The notes under the pieces are model-generated. The model saw only the letters and a list, made by a program, of their open reading frames with translations. It did no database searches and was not told the DNA's origin. Shown in pieces: positions 9,110 through 18,006 of a stretch of DNA of 32,627 bases. The stretch's first letter is position 1. Every line of letters begins with the position of its first letter. Location of the stretch: the NCBI GenBank assembly GCA_903906425.1, contig CAIVKH010000185.1, positions 1-32,627 of the forward strand, read 5' to 3'. This DNA is from an uncultured bacterium. GTDB lineage: Bacteria > Verrucomicrobiota > Kiritimatiellia > CAIVKH01. Position numbers and translations under genes: made by a program.

Positions 9110-9940
9110 TTACTTTCCGAGAATTTTTCTCAGGTGCTCAATACTCTTCGCCGCTTGCGGCACAGTTCCACACTCGACGCTGAAAACGATGTCGCGCGGA
9201 CACGTCTTGCAGACCGCGATGACCTTCGCCCAATCAATCACGCCTTCGCCGCAGGCGCAGCCGACCGGCGTGCCAGTGACCTTGCCGCGCTCGGCGCTCG
9301 ACTGCTGGATCGAAATGTCTTTCGCGTGCAGATGAACGAGCCGGCTCTTCACGTGTTTCAACCATTTGATCGGGTCTTCGCCGGCGAGATAACTGTTGCC
9401 CGTGTCGAAGTTGACGCCGATGGCGCGCGATTTGACCAGGCCGCAAATGCGATCAAGCCCCGCGGGCGTTTGGCTGTATTGCTGATGCGGCTCGATCCCG
9501 ATGGCGATGCCGCGCGGCTCGGCAACATTCGCAGCTTCCTGCAAAACGTATCGCATCAAAACGTGATCTTCCTCGACGGTGGTCCATTTCGGTTTCGGCC
9601 CCTCGTCGGTGTTGACGACCGGCGCGCCGCACTCGGCGGCAAAGCGGATCGCCTGCTTCAAATATTCGGTGCTGATTTCCGGCTTGCACAGCGGCGTGTG
9701 CGCGGAGAATCCCGACAATTTCACGCCCGCGGCATCGCACGCGCGCTTCACGCGAAGCGGATCATCGAACATCGAGACGCTGTGGAAATAGCCGGCTTCG
9801 CTGAGCAGTTCGCGGCCCAGGTGCAGCATCGGCTCGACGTATTCGTAGCCAAGCTCCGCGGCCTTTTTGACGGCCCACTCGAACGGTTTGTCCTCGTGCC
9901 TCACGAACTCCAGGTTGATTCCGATTCCGATTTTGCTCAT
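9110..9940 (-). CDS. Sugar phosphate isomerase/epimerase, xylose isomerase-like TIM barrel
   Basis: 276 residues from the ATG at 9940, preceded by GGAGA with eight-base spacing; an upstream frame extension is not needed. It has the AP-endonuclease-2 type TIM barrel. Probable metal ligands are in IEPHQQY (Glu), GVNFDTGNSY (Asp) and LVHLHAKDI (His), with a final Glu in VFSVECGT. Proteins of this family epimerise or isomerise sugars or act on 3-keto sugars. First gene of the three-gene unit with the DUF6807 protein and the oxidoreductase. No signal peptide is seen, so it acts in the cytoplasm, unlike its two partners. Confidence 0.87.
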   Translation of the reverse strand: MSKIGIGINLEFVRHEDKPFEWAVKKAAELGYEYVEPMLHLGRELLSEAGYFHSVSMFDDPLRVKRACDAAGVKLSGFSAHTPLCKPEISTEYLKQAIRFAAECGAPVVNTDEGPKPKWTTVEEDHVLMRYVLQEAANVAEPRGIAIGIEPHQQYSQTPAGLDRICGLVKSRAIGVNFDTGNSYLAGEDPIKWLKHVKSRLVHLHAKDISIQQSSAERGKVTGTPVGCACGEGVIDWAKVIAVCKTCPRDIVFSVECGTVPQAAKSIEHLRKILGK

Positions 9941-10066
9941 GTCTGCATCTCCATTTTTGAAACGGCGCACATGATGCAAACGCGGGTGACTCCTGTCTTA
10001 TCAAATCAGCCAGTGGCCGATTTTAGACAAACGCGCCCGCCGCGAGATGGCTGCGGCGGTCGTGTT

Positions 10067-10157
10067 TTCCAATCATTGGAAAATTTCGGCGATGGTCTTC
10101 TTGGAAAGTTTCCAGTGATTGGAGAAGACCGGGGGCGGTCATTTCCAATCATTGGAA
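10067..10157. repeat. Palindrome cluster D, 3 copies, start spacings 43 and 33
   Basis: Copies are TTCCAATCATTGGAA (10067-10081), a degenerate TTCCAGTGATTGGAG (10110-10124) and TTCCAATCATTGGAA (10143-10157). It is 51 bp past the metK stop, with a GC hairpin between. The 43-bp step is ten bases, about one helical turn, longer than the usual 32-33. The rest of the 268-bp gap down to 9941 holds no recognisable gene. Confidence 0.88.
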
Positions 10158-10169
10158 GTTTCGAAGCGG

Positions 10170-10199
10170 AAAATTTCGCGGCGGCGCGAAGCCGCCGCG
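10170..10199 (-). terminator. Terminator-like hairpin after metK
   Basis: In the minus transcript CGCGGCGGC (10191-10199) pairs perfectly with GCCGCCGCG (10177-10185) across a TTCGC loop, then AAATTTT. It begins 10 bp after the metK stop. The stem is strong and the T tract short. Because it is separate from the palindromes, those are probably not the terminator of this unit. Confidence 0.55.
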
Positions 10200-10208
10200 G
10201 GATCCGCG

Positions 10209-11411
10209 TCAGACGGCTTTCTTGAGCGCTTCGACTTTGTCGGTGCGTTCCCAGGTGAATTTGTCGAGCTGGGTGTTGCGGCCGAAATGACCGTACGACG
10301 ATGTCGCCTGATAAATCGGGCGCTTGAGGTCGAGCTGCTCGATGATTTCCGCCGGCTTCAGTCCGAAAACTTTTTGCACGGCCTTCGCAAGTTTGTCATC
10401 GCTGACGATGCCGGTTCCGAAGGAATCGACGAAGACGCTGACGGGCAGCGGATGGCCGATGGCGTAGGCGACCTGAACTTCGACGCGGCTGGCGAGGCCG
10501 GCGGCGACGATGTTTTTGGCGATGTAGCGGCCCATGTAGGCGGCGCTGCGATCAACTTTGCTCGGGTCTTTTCCGGAGAACGCGCCGCCGCCGTGACGGC
10601 CCATTCCGCCGTAGGAATCGACGATGATTTTGCGGCCGGTCAGGCCGGTGTCGCCGGCGGGACCTCCGACGACGAAGCGGCCGGTCGGGTTGATGAGATA
10701 TTCGGTTTTCTCCGTGAGCAGTTTCTTCGGGAGAACTTTTTTGATGACGTTTTCGATGCAGAATTTTTCGATTTCGGCGTGTTCGACATCGGCGGCGTGC
10801 TGCGTCGAAATGACGGCGTTCAAGATGGCGACTGGCTTGCCGTTTTCGTAGGCGACGGAGACCTGGCTCTTGGCGTCGGGGCGCAGCCACGCGACGGTGC
10901 CGGTCTTGCGGATGCGGGTTAGTTCGCGGCCGAGGCGGTGGGCGAACATGACCGGCGCGGGCATCAGTTCCGGCGTTTCATCGCAGGCGTAACCGAACAT
11001 CAGGCCCTGATCGCCGGCTCCCTGTTCCGCGGTCTTCTTGCCCTTCGCCTTTTTCGCATCAACGCCCTGCGAAATGTCGGGCGACTGCGTGGTGAGGAGG
11101 TTGACGATGAAAACTTTGTCGGCGTGGAAGACGTCGTCGTCGTGGGTGTAACCGATGTCGCGGATGGCGTCGCGGACGGTCTTCGCCACGTTGATGACGC
11201 TGTCAATCGGCTTGGGCGAGATTTTCGGGACGGTGATTTCGCCGCCGACGACGACGACATTGGACTTCGCGTAGGTTTCGCAGGCGACGCGGCTGTTGCG
11301 GTCCACCGTCAGGCAGGCGTCGAGGATGGCGTCGGAAATGCGGTCGCAAACTTTGTCGGGATGACCTTCGCCGACGGACTCGGATGTGAAGACGTAATTG
11401 GCAATGCTCAT
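10209..11411 (-). CDS. metK: S-adenosylmethionine synthetase
   Basis: 400 residues, slightly longer than the E. coli enzyme (384). It makes SAM from methionine and ATP. Signatures are [13 protein letters not shown] at 8-20, [12 protein letters not shown] in the middle, and the phosphate-binding [20 protein letters not shown] short Lys-rich insert ([13 protein letters not shown]) precedes the GAGDQG loop. A good GAAAGGA ribosome-binding site precedes the ATG. It is the last gene of the hprK-ptsH-ptsI unit, 39 bp after ptsI; that gap is too small for a SAM riboswitch, so expression probably depends on the upstream promoter. Confidence 0.97.
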   Translation of the reverse strand: MSIANYVFTSESVGEGHPDKVCDRISDAILDACLTVDRNSRVACETYAKSNVVVVGGEITVPKISPKPIDSVINVAKTVRDAIRDIGYTHDDDVFHADKVFIVNLLTTQSPDISQGVDAKKAKGKKTAEQGAGDQGLMFGYACDETPELMPAPVMFAHRLGRELTRIRKTGTVAWLRPDAKSQVSVAYENGKPVAILNAVISTQHAADVEHAEIEKFCIENVIKKVLPKKLLTEKTEYLINPTGRFVVGGPAGDTGLTGRKIIVDSYGGMGRHGGGAFSGKDPSKVDRSAAYMGRYIAKNIVAAGLASRVEVQVAYAIGHPLPVSVFVDSFGTGIVSDDKLAKAVQKVFGLKPAEIIEQLDLKRPIYQATSSYGHFGRNTQLDKFTWERTDKVEALKKAV

Positions 11412-11450
11412 GTTCGTTTCCTTTCAAAAAAGCGCGGCAGCATCCTGATT

Positions 11451-13235
11451 TCAGCCGACAAGTTCAAGAACTTCCGGCGCGATTTCCCTGACCGTCTCGC
11501 GGCAGAGTTCCATGACGGTCGCTCCGTTTTCGGATGCGATGGCGATGGCGGCGAGCCGTTCGGCGCGCGCAAAAGTCACCTTGCGGATGACATCCTTGAC
11601 CGCAGGCACGGCCGGCGGGCTGACGCTGAGTTCGTCCACGCCGAGGCCGATGAGCAGCGGGGCCATGATCGGATTGGCCGCCATTTCGCCGCAGATGCCG
11701 GTCCAGATGCCGTGCTCGTGGCCGATGTCGATGGTGTTCTTGATGAGCTTGAGGATCGCCGGATGCGTCGGCTCGTAAAGATAGGCGATGCGCTCGTTCA
11801 CGCGGTCAACCGCCAGCGTGTACTGGACGAGATCATTCGTGCCGATGCTGAAGAAACTGACATGCGGCGCGATGAGATTGGCCGTGAGCGCGGCGGATGG
11901 AACCTCGATCATGACGCCGACTTCGATTCCGTCGTTGAACGGAATGCCCGATCCGCGCAGTTCCATCTTGCATTCGTCGAGCATCGCGTTGGCCCGGAGC
12001 ACCTCGTCGAGGTTGCTGATCATCGGATACATGATCTTGATGTTCAGGTTCACGCTGGCACGGAGAATTGCGCGCAGTTGTGCCTTGAAAATATCCGGCT
12101 GGGCGAGGCAGAAGCGGATCGCGCGCCAGCCCATGAACGGGTTCAGTTCCGCCGGCGTCTTGATCTGCGAAACGAATTTGTCACCGCCGAGGTCGAGCGT
12201 GCGGATGATGACTTGCGCGGGGCTGAGCTTGGCCGCGACTTCTGCGTAGATTTCCGCCTGGTCGTTCTCGGTCGGCAGGAGATTGCGCGAAAGATAAAGA
12301 TATTCTGTGCGAAACAGGCCTACTCCGTTTGCGCCGTGCTCCAGCACATGCGGGATGTCGCCAGACGATTCGATGTTCGCCGAAAGGATGACGTTGTAGC
12401 CGTCGCGCGTCTCCGCGGGCGCGTTGCGCAGCGAGGTCAGTTCCGTGCGGATGGTCGCGCGCGTGGCTTCGGCGCGGCCGAACTGCTCGCAGTGCTCCTT
12501 GGTCGGGTTGATCAGCAGTGTGCCGCGGCTGCCGTCGAGCATCACCGTGTCGCCCTTGCGGACACGGGCGCTAACATCGTGCAGGCCGACGACGGCGGGA
12601 ATGCCAAGCGCACGCGCCATGATGGCGGTGTGCGAAGTCGGGCTGCCGAGGTCCGTCGCGAAGCCGACGATCTTCTCGCGGCTGAGCATGGCGGTGTCCG
12701 ACGGCGCCAGATCGCGGGCGATGAGGATGGAAGGCTGGCTCAACGTGGAAATCGTCTCGCCGGTCTTATGACCGGAGAGATTGCGAAGAATGCGGCGCGT
12801 GACATCGCGGACATCGGCGGCGCGCTCGCGCAGATAATCGTCCTCGACGCTCGCCAGCGCCTGCGCGTAGCGGTCGGCCACGACGCGAAGGACCGTCTCG
12901 GCATTTTTCCGCTGAGAGCCGAGCCCGCGGATGACTTCCTCGACGAGCGCACGGTCATCAACGACGAGCAAATGCGCATCGAAGATGCTGGCACTTTCCT
13001 CGCCGATCTTCTGGCTGACCTGCCGCTGGATTTCGTGCAGTTGTTTTCGCGTCGCGATGAGCGCCTCTTCGAAACGAGCAATTTCGCGATAGACTTCCGG
13101 CTCTGAAATATCGCGCTCGGCGGGGCGTTCATCCTCGGCCAGCAGCACAAAGACGGGGCCGATGGCAACGCCGGTGGTGACGCCGATGCCCTGCATGGTG
13201 ATTTCATTCGCGCTGATGGTCTGGCCACCGGTCAT
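11451..13235 (-). CDS. ptsI: PTS enzyme I (phosphoenolpyruvate-protein phosphotransferase)
   Basis: 594 residues, normal for EI (about 575). It transfers phosphate from PEP to its own histidine and then to HPr. The N-terminal swivelling/HPr-binding region is followed by the active site GSPTSHTAIMARALGIPAVVG near 198-217, with phospho-His at H202. The PEP-binding barrel carries GLFRTEYLYL, SIGTNDLVQYTLAVDR and the catalytic-cysteine loop GICGEMAAN. It starts 5 bp after the ptsH stop, with GAGGA inside the end of ptsH as ribosome-binding site. No EII sugar transporter is in the window, so EI here probably feeds a regulatory phosphorelay through HPr and HPr kinase. That absence is established only for this window. 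Confidence 0.97.
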   Translation of the reverse strand: MTGGQTISANEITMQGIGVTTGVAIGPVFVLLAEDERPAERDISEPEVYREIARFEEALIATRKQLHEIQRQVSQKIGEESASIFDAHLLVVDDRALVEEVIRGLGSQRKNAETVLRVVADRYAQALASVEDDYLRERAADVRDVTRRILRNLSGHKTGETISTLSQPSILIARDLAPSDTAMLSREKIVGFATDLGSPTSHTAIMARALGIPAVVGLHDVSARVRKGDTVMLDGSRGTLLINPTKEHCEQFGRAEATRATIRTELTSLRNAPAETRDGYNVILSANIESSGDIPHVLEHGANGVGLFRTEYLYLSRNLLPTENDQAEIYAEVAAKLSPAQVIIRTLDLGGDKFVSQIKTPAELNPFMGWRAIRFCLAQPDIFKAQLRAILRASVNLNIKIMYPMISNLDEVLRANAMLDECKMELRGSGIPFNDGIEVGVMIEVPSAALTANLIAPHVSFFSIGTNDLVQYTLAVDRVNERIAYLYEPTHPAILKLIKNTIDIGHEHGIWTGICGEMAANPIMAPLLIGLGVDELSVSPPAVPAVKDVIRKVTFARAERLAAIAIASENGATVMELCRETVREIAPEVLELVG

Positions 13236-13240
13236 TCTTT

Positions 13241-13546
13241 TCAGTCCTCAAAAAATTTGCTGTCAATGAGTTTGCCGATCGCATCGAGCGCGGCGTCGGC
13301 ATCGCAGCCTGTCGCCGTCACGGTGATGTCCGCGCCCTGGTAGCCTTCGAGCGTCAGAAGCCCCATGATGCTCTTGCCGGCGGCGGCGTTGCCGTCTTTG
13401 CTGACGGTAATGTCGCTTTTGAACTGATTGACCGTCTTCACAAAAAGGGCCGCAGGTCGCGCGTGGATCCCAAACTTGTTCTTGATTGTAAAGTTCCGCT
13501 CCACCGTTTTGACGGCGTTCGCGGAACCCTGAAAAGTCTCGCTCAT
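13241..13546 (-). CDS. ptsH: HPr phosphocarrier protein
   Basis: 101 residues, with an N-terminal extension of 13 over E. coli HPr. The EI phosphorylation site is H28 in GIHARPAALFV. The HPr-kinase target is S59 in AAGKSIMGLLTLEG. Both sites are offset by exactly 13 from the canonical 15 and 46, so the core is full length. Presence of the regulatory serine fits the adjacent hprK. The start overlaps the hprK stop as ATGA, and ptsI begins 5 bp downstream, so the three are translationally coupled. Confidence 0.97.
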   Translation of the reverse strand: MSETFQGSANAVKTVERNFTIKNKFGIHARPAALFVKTVNQFKSDITVSKDGNAAAGKSIMGLLTLEGYQGADITVTATGCDADAALDAIGKLIDSKFFED

Positions 13547-14487
13547 CCCTGTCCCCGTTTACGACTCAACACCGCGATCATTTTTTCATCCAATTCTTTT
13601 GCAGCATCATGACCGAGGTTCTTTAACCGCTGGTTCAACGCCGCAACTTCGATCACATGCGCCAGATCGCGACCGGCCGCCACGGGTAATGTGACGATCG
13701 GCACTTTCACGCCCAGCACGTCGCGCGTTTCGGGCGTCAGGCCCGACCGGTCTTCTTCCATCTGCGGATTGGGCCGTTCCAGTCGCGCGATCAGGTCCAG
13801 CCGCACCGACGGTCTCATGGCAGCGACTCCGAACAGGCTCGGGATATGAATGATTCCCAGCCCGCGGATCTCCATGTGAAACCGTGTGATTTCAACAGAA
13901 CTGGCCTGTATATCAGCCGGTCCGGCACGGTGCAACACCGTGATGTCGTCGGCCACGAGGCTGTGCCCCCGCTCGATCAGCGCCAGCGCGGTTTCGCTCT
14001 TGCCGATGCCCGGCTGCCCCTCGATCATCACGCCGATGCCCATGATGTCCACGGTCGTCGCATGGACGCGGGTGCGCGGCGCGATGAGGTTTTCGATCAG
14101 GACGGTGGCCTTGTTCATGAACTGGCCGGTGATCATGGACGAACGCAGAATCGGCACGCCAAATTCCGCGGCCATACGGCTCATCTCCGGCAGCACATGC
14201 CGGCTGCGCGTCAGAATCAGTGCCGGGAACCGGCACGCAAACAGGGCGCGCATCCGGTCCATCCGCTCGTTTTCCGGCAGCCGTTTCGTATAGGTCCACT
14301 CCGCCAGACCGAGCACCTGGATGCGCTTCTCCGCAAAATATTCAAAGAATCCCGCCAGCGCCAGGCCCGGCCGGTTCAGCGCCGTCTCTGTGATTTTGCG
14401 GTCGAGATTCTCCCCGCCCGTCTCGATCGAAAGGCCCAACTCTTCCTGGCCCGCCTCATAAAACTGCCGCACCGTGATGTTGCTCAT
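13543..14487 (-). CDS. hprK: HPr kinase/phosphorylase
   Basis: 314 residues from the ATG at 14487, which has an AAGGA ribosome-binding site five bases upstream. An in-frame ATG at 14550 would add 21 residues but lacks one. It phosphorylates and dephosphorylates HPr on serine. The Walker A loop is GQPGIGKSE at 157-165, the catalytic His candidate is H142 in RVHATTVD, and the HprK signature is MEIRGLGIIHIPSLFG at about 205-220. The usual His-Gly at the catalytic position is His-Ala here. First gene of the hprK-ptsH-ptsI-metK unit. Confidence 0.95.
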   Translation of the reverse strand: MSNITVRQFYEAGQEELGLSIETGGENLDRKITETALNRPGLALAGFFEYFAEKRIQVLGLAEWTYTKRLPENERMDRMRALFACRFPALILTRSRHVLPEMSRMAAEFGVPILRSSMITGQFMNKATVLIENLIAPRTRVHATTVDIMGIGVMIEGQPGIGKSETALALIERGHSLVADDITVLHRAGPADIQASSVEITRFHMEIRGLGIIHIPSLFGVAAMRPSVRLDLIARLERPNPQMEEDRSGLTPETRDVLGVKVPIVTLPVAAGRDLAHVIEVAALNQRLKNLGHDAAKELDEKMIAVLSRKRGQG

Positions 14488-14579
14488 GTTTCCTTCCCGA
14501 AAATTTCCGCGGGGAATTTCTCCACGAATCGCGCGCAAATTTACACTCATTTTTTTCGCAGCGCCCCGTCCCGCGTAAA

Positions 14580-14626
14580 TTCCAATCATTGGAACCCACC
14601 GCCGCCTCAATTTCCAATCATTGGAA
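14580..14626. repeat. Palindrome cluster E, 2 copies, start spacing 32
   Basis: Two identical consensus copies, TTCCAATCATTGGAA at 14580-14594 and 14612-14626. The nearer one is only 7 bp beyond the stop of the small membrane protein gene, with no other hairpin between. It is 92 bp upstream of hprK. Confidence 0.92.
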
Positions 14627-14633
14627 ACTGCGC

Positions 14634-15017
14634 TCAGAATTCCCGCTGCCAGACCGTCCGGCCGCGGACGTTGAAAAAGAGCGTGGCTGAATTGCTGCTC
14701 CAGGAAAGCCGTTCGCCGAGGTCTTCGCGAAAGCTGTTCGTGATCGGCGGCGAGACGAAAACCGTGCGCCATGCGAGACCGTCTTTGACCTTGATCGCGA
14801 AATGCTGCCGGCCAAATTGCGTCCGCGAAAGTACGGCCGTTCGCGCGCCGTCCGGCGATTCAAGCCGCTGGATCGTCCAACTCGGCGGCGCGAACGCGAT
14901 GTAGCTGAAAAGCGAGGCGAGAAAAATCAACGATGCGACGAGCACCCAGCGCGGAACAAAAATTCCGCGCGGCGCCTGCGCCGGATCGCGGCCCATCGCT
15001 GCAAAATCGCGTGGCAT
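14634..15017 (-). CDS. Small single-pass membrane protein, unknown function
   Basis: 127 residues. A hydrophobic segment at about 24-44 (WVLVASLIFLASLFSYIAFA) is a single membrane anchor, and the remaining 80 residues, predicted beta-rich, would lie outside the cytoplasm. I do not recognise the family. It begins one base after the rseP stop (TGACATG) without a ribosome-binding site, so it is probably translated by coupling. Met8 is an alternative start. As the last gene of purA-uppS-cdsA-rseP it may have an envelope role, but that is position only. Confidence 0.7.
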   Translation of the reverse strand: MPRDFAAMGRDPAQAPRGIFVPRWVLVASLIFLASLFSYIAFAPPSWTIQRLESPDGARTAVLSRTQFGRQHFAIKVKDGLAWRTVFVSPPITNSFREDLGERLSWSSNSATLFFNVRGRTVWQREF

Positions 15018-15018
15018 G

Positions 15019-16407
15019 TCACGGGGCCGCAGGCGTGGGTGCGGCTGGCGCGTTGGTCGCGGCCATCGGCTCGGGCGCCATCACGCGATGAATCATCCGC
15101 ACATCGCGGAACGTCAGGAACAGCACCAGCGCAATCAGCAGGCATGCTGCGAAATTCCAGATCGCCGAGACCCAGCGATAATTGGCCGCGCGCCCGCGGA
15201 TGCACTCGAACAACGCCAGCAGGACGTGTCCGCCATCGAGAATCGGGTACGGAAGCAGGTTGAAGACCGCAAGGTTCACGTTGAAGAACACCGCAAACGC
15301 GAGCGCAGTCATGAAGCCCGTCTGAATCTGCATCCAGAAAACCCAGAAAACAGAAATGGGACCGCCGACGCCCTGCGCCGCCCGACCCGACTGCTTGGGC
15401 GTCACAAGCGCCTTAAGAAACCGGAAAATCGTCCCGGAATAATACGCGATCTGCGCCGCTGGCTTCGGGTGCGTGATCATGCTGCGGTCGGCATATTCAT
15501 AATTCCAGGTGATGCCGACGCGGGCGCGTTTCACCTTCTCGTCAAATCGCGGCGTCATCGTCATCGCGATCTCGCGGCCGCCGCGCTCAATCTTCAACGC
15601 CAAGGGTCGGTCCGTGTGTGACGCGACGATGTCAAGAAGTTGGCCCCAACTGAGCAGGCGCACGTCATCAGCCTCGACGATCATGTCGCCGGGTTTCATT
15701 CCGGCTTTGTCCGCCGGCGAGCCTTTTTCCACAAAGAGCACCGAACGGAACGTCATCGGAGACATTCCGGGCACCGCGGAAAAACCCAGGCCGGTCTCTT
15801 CCGTCGATAGCTTCACATCGCGCACGCCGGACGGCGAGCGGACGTTCACGGTGATCTGCGATTCGAGAGAACTGTCAAAACGAATTTCCATCCAGTCATG
15901 GACGCGCCTTCCGTCAATGGAGAGGATTTCATCTCCGGGCCGTATCCCGGCGGCGTAGGCGGTGCTGTTGGTTTCGACATATCCGATGATCGAGTTGACT
16001 TCCTCGGGCTGCGCAGGCTTACCGGCCACAAAAACGACCCATGCCAGCAGGTAGGCCAGGATCATGTTGCCGGTCACGCCCGCCAGCAGAACCGGGATTT
16101 TCTTCCACGGCGCGATCCGCGGAAAATCCGCCTTCCTTTCCCCGGCGAGGCTCCCGCTCTCCAGCGAAATGTCCAGTTGCGGCAGGTGTACAAAACCGCC
16201 AAAGGGAATCGCCGCGATCTGATACACGACGCCGTTGATCTTGCGCTTGAATATCGCCGGGCCCAGACCGATCGAGAATTTATCCACCACCATGCCCATC
16301 CGTCGCGCCACAAGAAAATGGCCGAGTTCATGTATGAAAACGGTGACGCCGAAAAAAAGCGCGATGAGGAAGACGGTGTAGATGCCTGTTAAAATGTGTG
16401 CCCACAT
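15019..16407 (-). CDS. rseP: RIP metalloprotease RseP (site-2 protease family)
   Basis: 462 residues from the ATG at 16407. It is an inner-membrane zinc protease that cleaves transmembrane substrates such as anti-sigma factors. HELGH at 26-30 is the zinc site in the first membrane helix. Two PDZ domains follow, with core strands YAAGIRPGDEILSIDG and PADKAGMKPGDMIVEADD. NLLPYPILDGGHVLLALFE near the C-terminus gives the third metal ligand (Asp). It ends in an Ala/Pro-rich tail. The frame is open 32 codons further upstream but that overlaps cdsA. Placement after uppS and cdsA matches the common bacterial gene order. Confidence 0.95.
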   Translation of the reverse strand: MWAHILTGIYTVFLIALFFGVTVFIHELGHFLVARRMGMVVDKFSIGLGPAIFKRKINGVVYQIAAIPFGGFVHLPQLDISLESGSLAGERKADFPRIAPWKKIPVLLAGVTGNMILAYLLAWVVFVAGKPAQPEEVNSIIGYVETNSTAYAAGIRPGDEILSIDGRRVHDWMEIRFDSSLESQITVNVRSPSGVRDVKLSTEETGLGFSAVPGMSPMTFRSVLFVEKGSPADKAGMKPGDMIVEADDVRLLSWGQLLDIVASHTDRPLALKIERGGREIAMTMTPRFDEKVKRARVGITWNYEYADRSMITHPKPAAQIAYYSGTIFRFLKALVTPKQSGRAAQGVGGPISVFWVFWMQIQTGFMTALAFAVFFNVNLAVFNLLPYPILDGGHVLLALFECIRGRAANYRWVSAIWNFAACLLIALVLFLTFRDVRMIHRVMAPEPMAATNAPAAPTPAAP

Positions 16408-16438
16408 GAACGATCGATTACTCCATTCTTCCAGCCTG

Positions 16439-17287
16439 TCAACCAATGATGCGGGCCGCAATGTACAGCACCGGCGCGGCGAAGAGCAAACTGTCGAGCA
16501 CATCGAGGATGCCGCCCATGCCGAGAATCATCGTGCCGGAATCCTTCACGCCCGCCGCCCGCTTGAACAGCGATTCAATCAGGTCGCCCAGAATCCCGGC
16601 GATGGCGAGGAGGAATCCAATGATCACCAGCGCCCGAGGCCCGAACGCATGGACACCCTCGCGAATCGAATAGAAATGGGAAAAAACGAGACCGCCCGCG
16701 ATGCCCGCGACGATCCCACCGACGCACCCCTCCCACGTTTTTGCCGGCGAAATTCGCGGGATGAGTTTGTGACGGCCCAGATAGCTGCCGGTGAAAAACG
16801 CGCCGATGTCGGTCATCTTCACGACCACGATCAGCAGCAAAAACAGATAGCGGCCCTGCGCGTGCGACCACTGCGGGTCCGCCAGGATCTTCATCATGAA
16901 ATTCATGAGGAAGCCGCCATAGACGATTCCGAGCAGCGTGCCCGCCGTGGTTGGCCACGCGCTTTCCTTTCCGACATAAAAGAGCTGCCGCAGGAAACAC
17001 ACCGCGAAGATTGCGAAGAGAAGCATCGTCTCCAGTTCGCGTCCAAAGGGGATCTTGCCGGAGAGCGCCAGCCATGTTCCCAACACGAGGCCGAGACTTG
17101 AAATCGTGCCGACGACCTTGAAGTGCGGAATTTTGCCGGCATCCAGCAGCGAATAGAATTCGAACACCACCAGCGCGGTCGTGGACACCAGGATGATCGG
17201 CACAAAAAACGGCGGCAGAAAGATCGTGCCGGCCAGCGCGCCGCCGCCGAGAAGAACACCGCTGACGAGTCGCTGCTTCAGCGCCAT
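16439..17287 (-). CDS. cdsA: Phosphatidate cytidylyltransferase
   Basis: 282 residues with about eight membrane helices. It makes CDP-diacylglycerol for phospholipid synthesis. The start is fixed by TAATG overlap with the uppS stop. SPAKTWEGCVGG and the C-terminal LGDLIESLFKRAAGVKDSG block match CdsA. The last part of the family signature reads LGMGGILDVLDS here, where the PROSITE-type pattern expects HGG and D-R; the H and R positions are M and V. The metal-binding Asp pair is kept, so I expect an active enzyme of a divergent subgroup. Confidence 0.93.
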   Translation of the reverse strand: MALKQRLVSGVLLGGGALAGTIFLPPFFVPIILVSTTALVVFEFYSLLDAGKIPHFKVVGTISSLGLVLGTWLALSGKIPFGRELETMLLFAIFAVCFLRQLFYVGKESAWPTTAGTLLGIVYGGFLMNFMMKILADPQWSHAQGRYLFLLLIVVVKMTDIGAFFTGSYLGRHKLIPRISPAKTWEGCVGGIVAGIAGGLVFSHFYSIREGVHAFGPRALVIIGFLLAIAGILGDLIESLFKRAAGVKDSGTMILGMGGILDVLDSLLFAAPVLYIAARIIG

Positions 17288-18003
17288 TATTTGATGTCCC
17301 CGAATCTGCGATGACGGTTCTTGTACACTTCGATGGCTTCGAGAAATTCCTTCTCGCGGAAATCCGGCCAGAAAGTTTCCGTGAAGTAAAATTCCGCGTA
17401 CGACAACTGCCACAAAAGAAAATTGCTGATTCGCTGCTCGCCGCTCGTCCGGATCAAGAAGTCCGGATCGGGAATGTCCGGCGCGTACAAATGCTGCGAA
17501 ATTGTCTTGTCGGTGATTTCGTCCGGCTTCAATTCGCCGCGTTTAACTTTTTCCGCAATCGCGCGCACGGCGTCTGTGATTTCGACACGACCGCCGTAGC
17601 TCAGCGCGAGCGTCAGCGTGCCCTCGGTGTAGTGCGCGGTCTCCGCGACGCAATTCAGCAGCTCGCGGCGGACCGCGGCAGGCAGATCGTCAATATGCCC
17701 GATGACGCGCAGCCGCGTCTTGTTATCGTGCAATTCGTGCGACTGGTCGCGGAGAAATTTGCTCAGCAGCGACATCAACCCCAGCACTTCCGCCTTCGGG
17801 CGGATCCAGTTTTCGGTGCTGAACGCATAAAGCGTCAGATATTTTACGCCTGACTTGCGGCACGCCTGAAGCACGGCTTTGACGGAATCCGCGCCGACTT
17901 GATGGCCGCGAATCCGCGGCAGTCCGCGCTTCTTCGCCCATCGCCCGTTGCCGTCCATGATGATGGCGACGTGTTGCGGAATCTCTGGCTTTCCCTCGCT
18001 CAT
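17287..18003 (-). CDS. uppS: Isoprenyl (undecaprenyl diphosphate) synthase
   Basis: 238 residues, typical for the cis-prenyltransferase family. It extends farnesyl diphosphate with IPP to the lipid carrier for peptidoglycan and O-antigen. IIMDGNGRWAKKRG contains the catalytic Asp (D17), followed by RGHQ. LYAFSTENWIRP and DFLIRTSGEQRISNFLLWQL are the other conserved blocks, and a FYFTETFWPDF segment closes the fold. It starts 3 bp after purA and ends overlapping cdsA by one base, so it is in the middle of a tightly coupled operon. Confidence 0.97.
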   Translation of the reverse strand: MSEGKPEIPQHVAIIMDGNGRWAKKRGLPRIRGHQVGADSVKAVLQACRKSGVKYLTLYAFSTENWIRPKAEVLGLMSLLSKFLRDQSHELHDNKTRLRVIGHIDDLPAAVRRELLNCVAETAHYTEGTLTLALSYGGRVEITDAVRAIAEKVKRGELKPDEITDKTISQHLYAPDIPDPDFLIRTSGEQRISNFLLWQLSYAEFYFTETFWPDFREKEFLEAIEVYKNRHRRFGDIK

Positions 18004-18006
18004 TCT

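Noticed and set aside
9941..10066. Promoter for the isomerase unit
   Set aside because: TTGTCT and TGATAA are present but separated by 22 bp, too far for a standard promoter.
11412..11450. SAM riboswitch ahead of metK
   Set aside because: The gap is only 39 bp and contains no stem-loop set or terminator.
10938..13106. 722-codon plus-strand open frame opposite metK and ptsI
   Set aside because: It mirrors two unmistakable minus-strand genes, has biased Arg/Asp/Val composition with no domain, and arises from GC-rich codon structure. The same holds for the long plus-strand frames at 1954-3159, 8951-10225 and 28779-30350.
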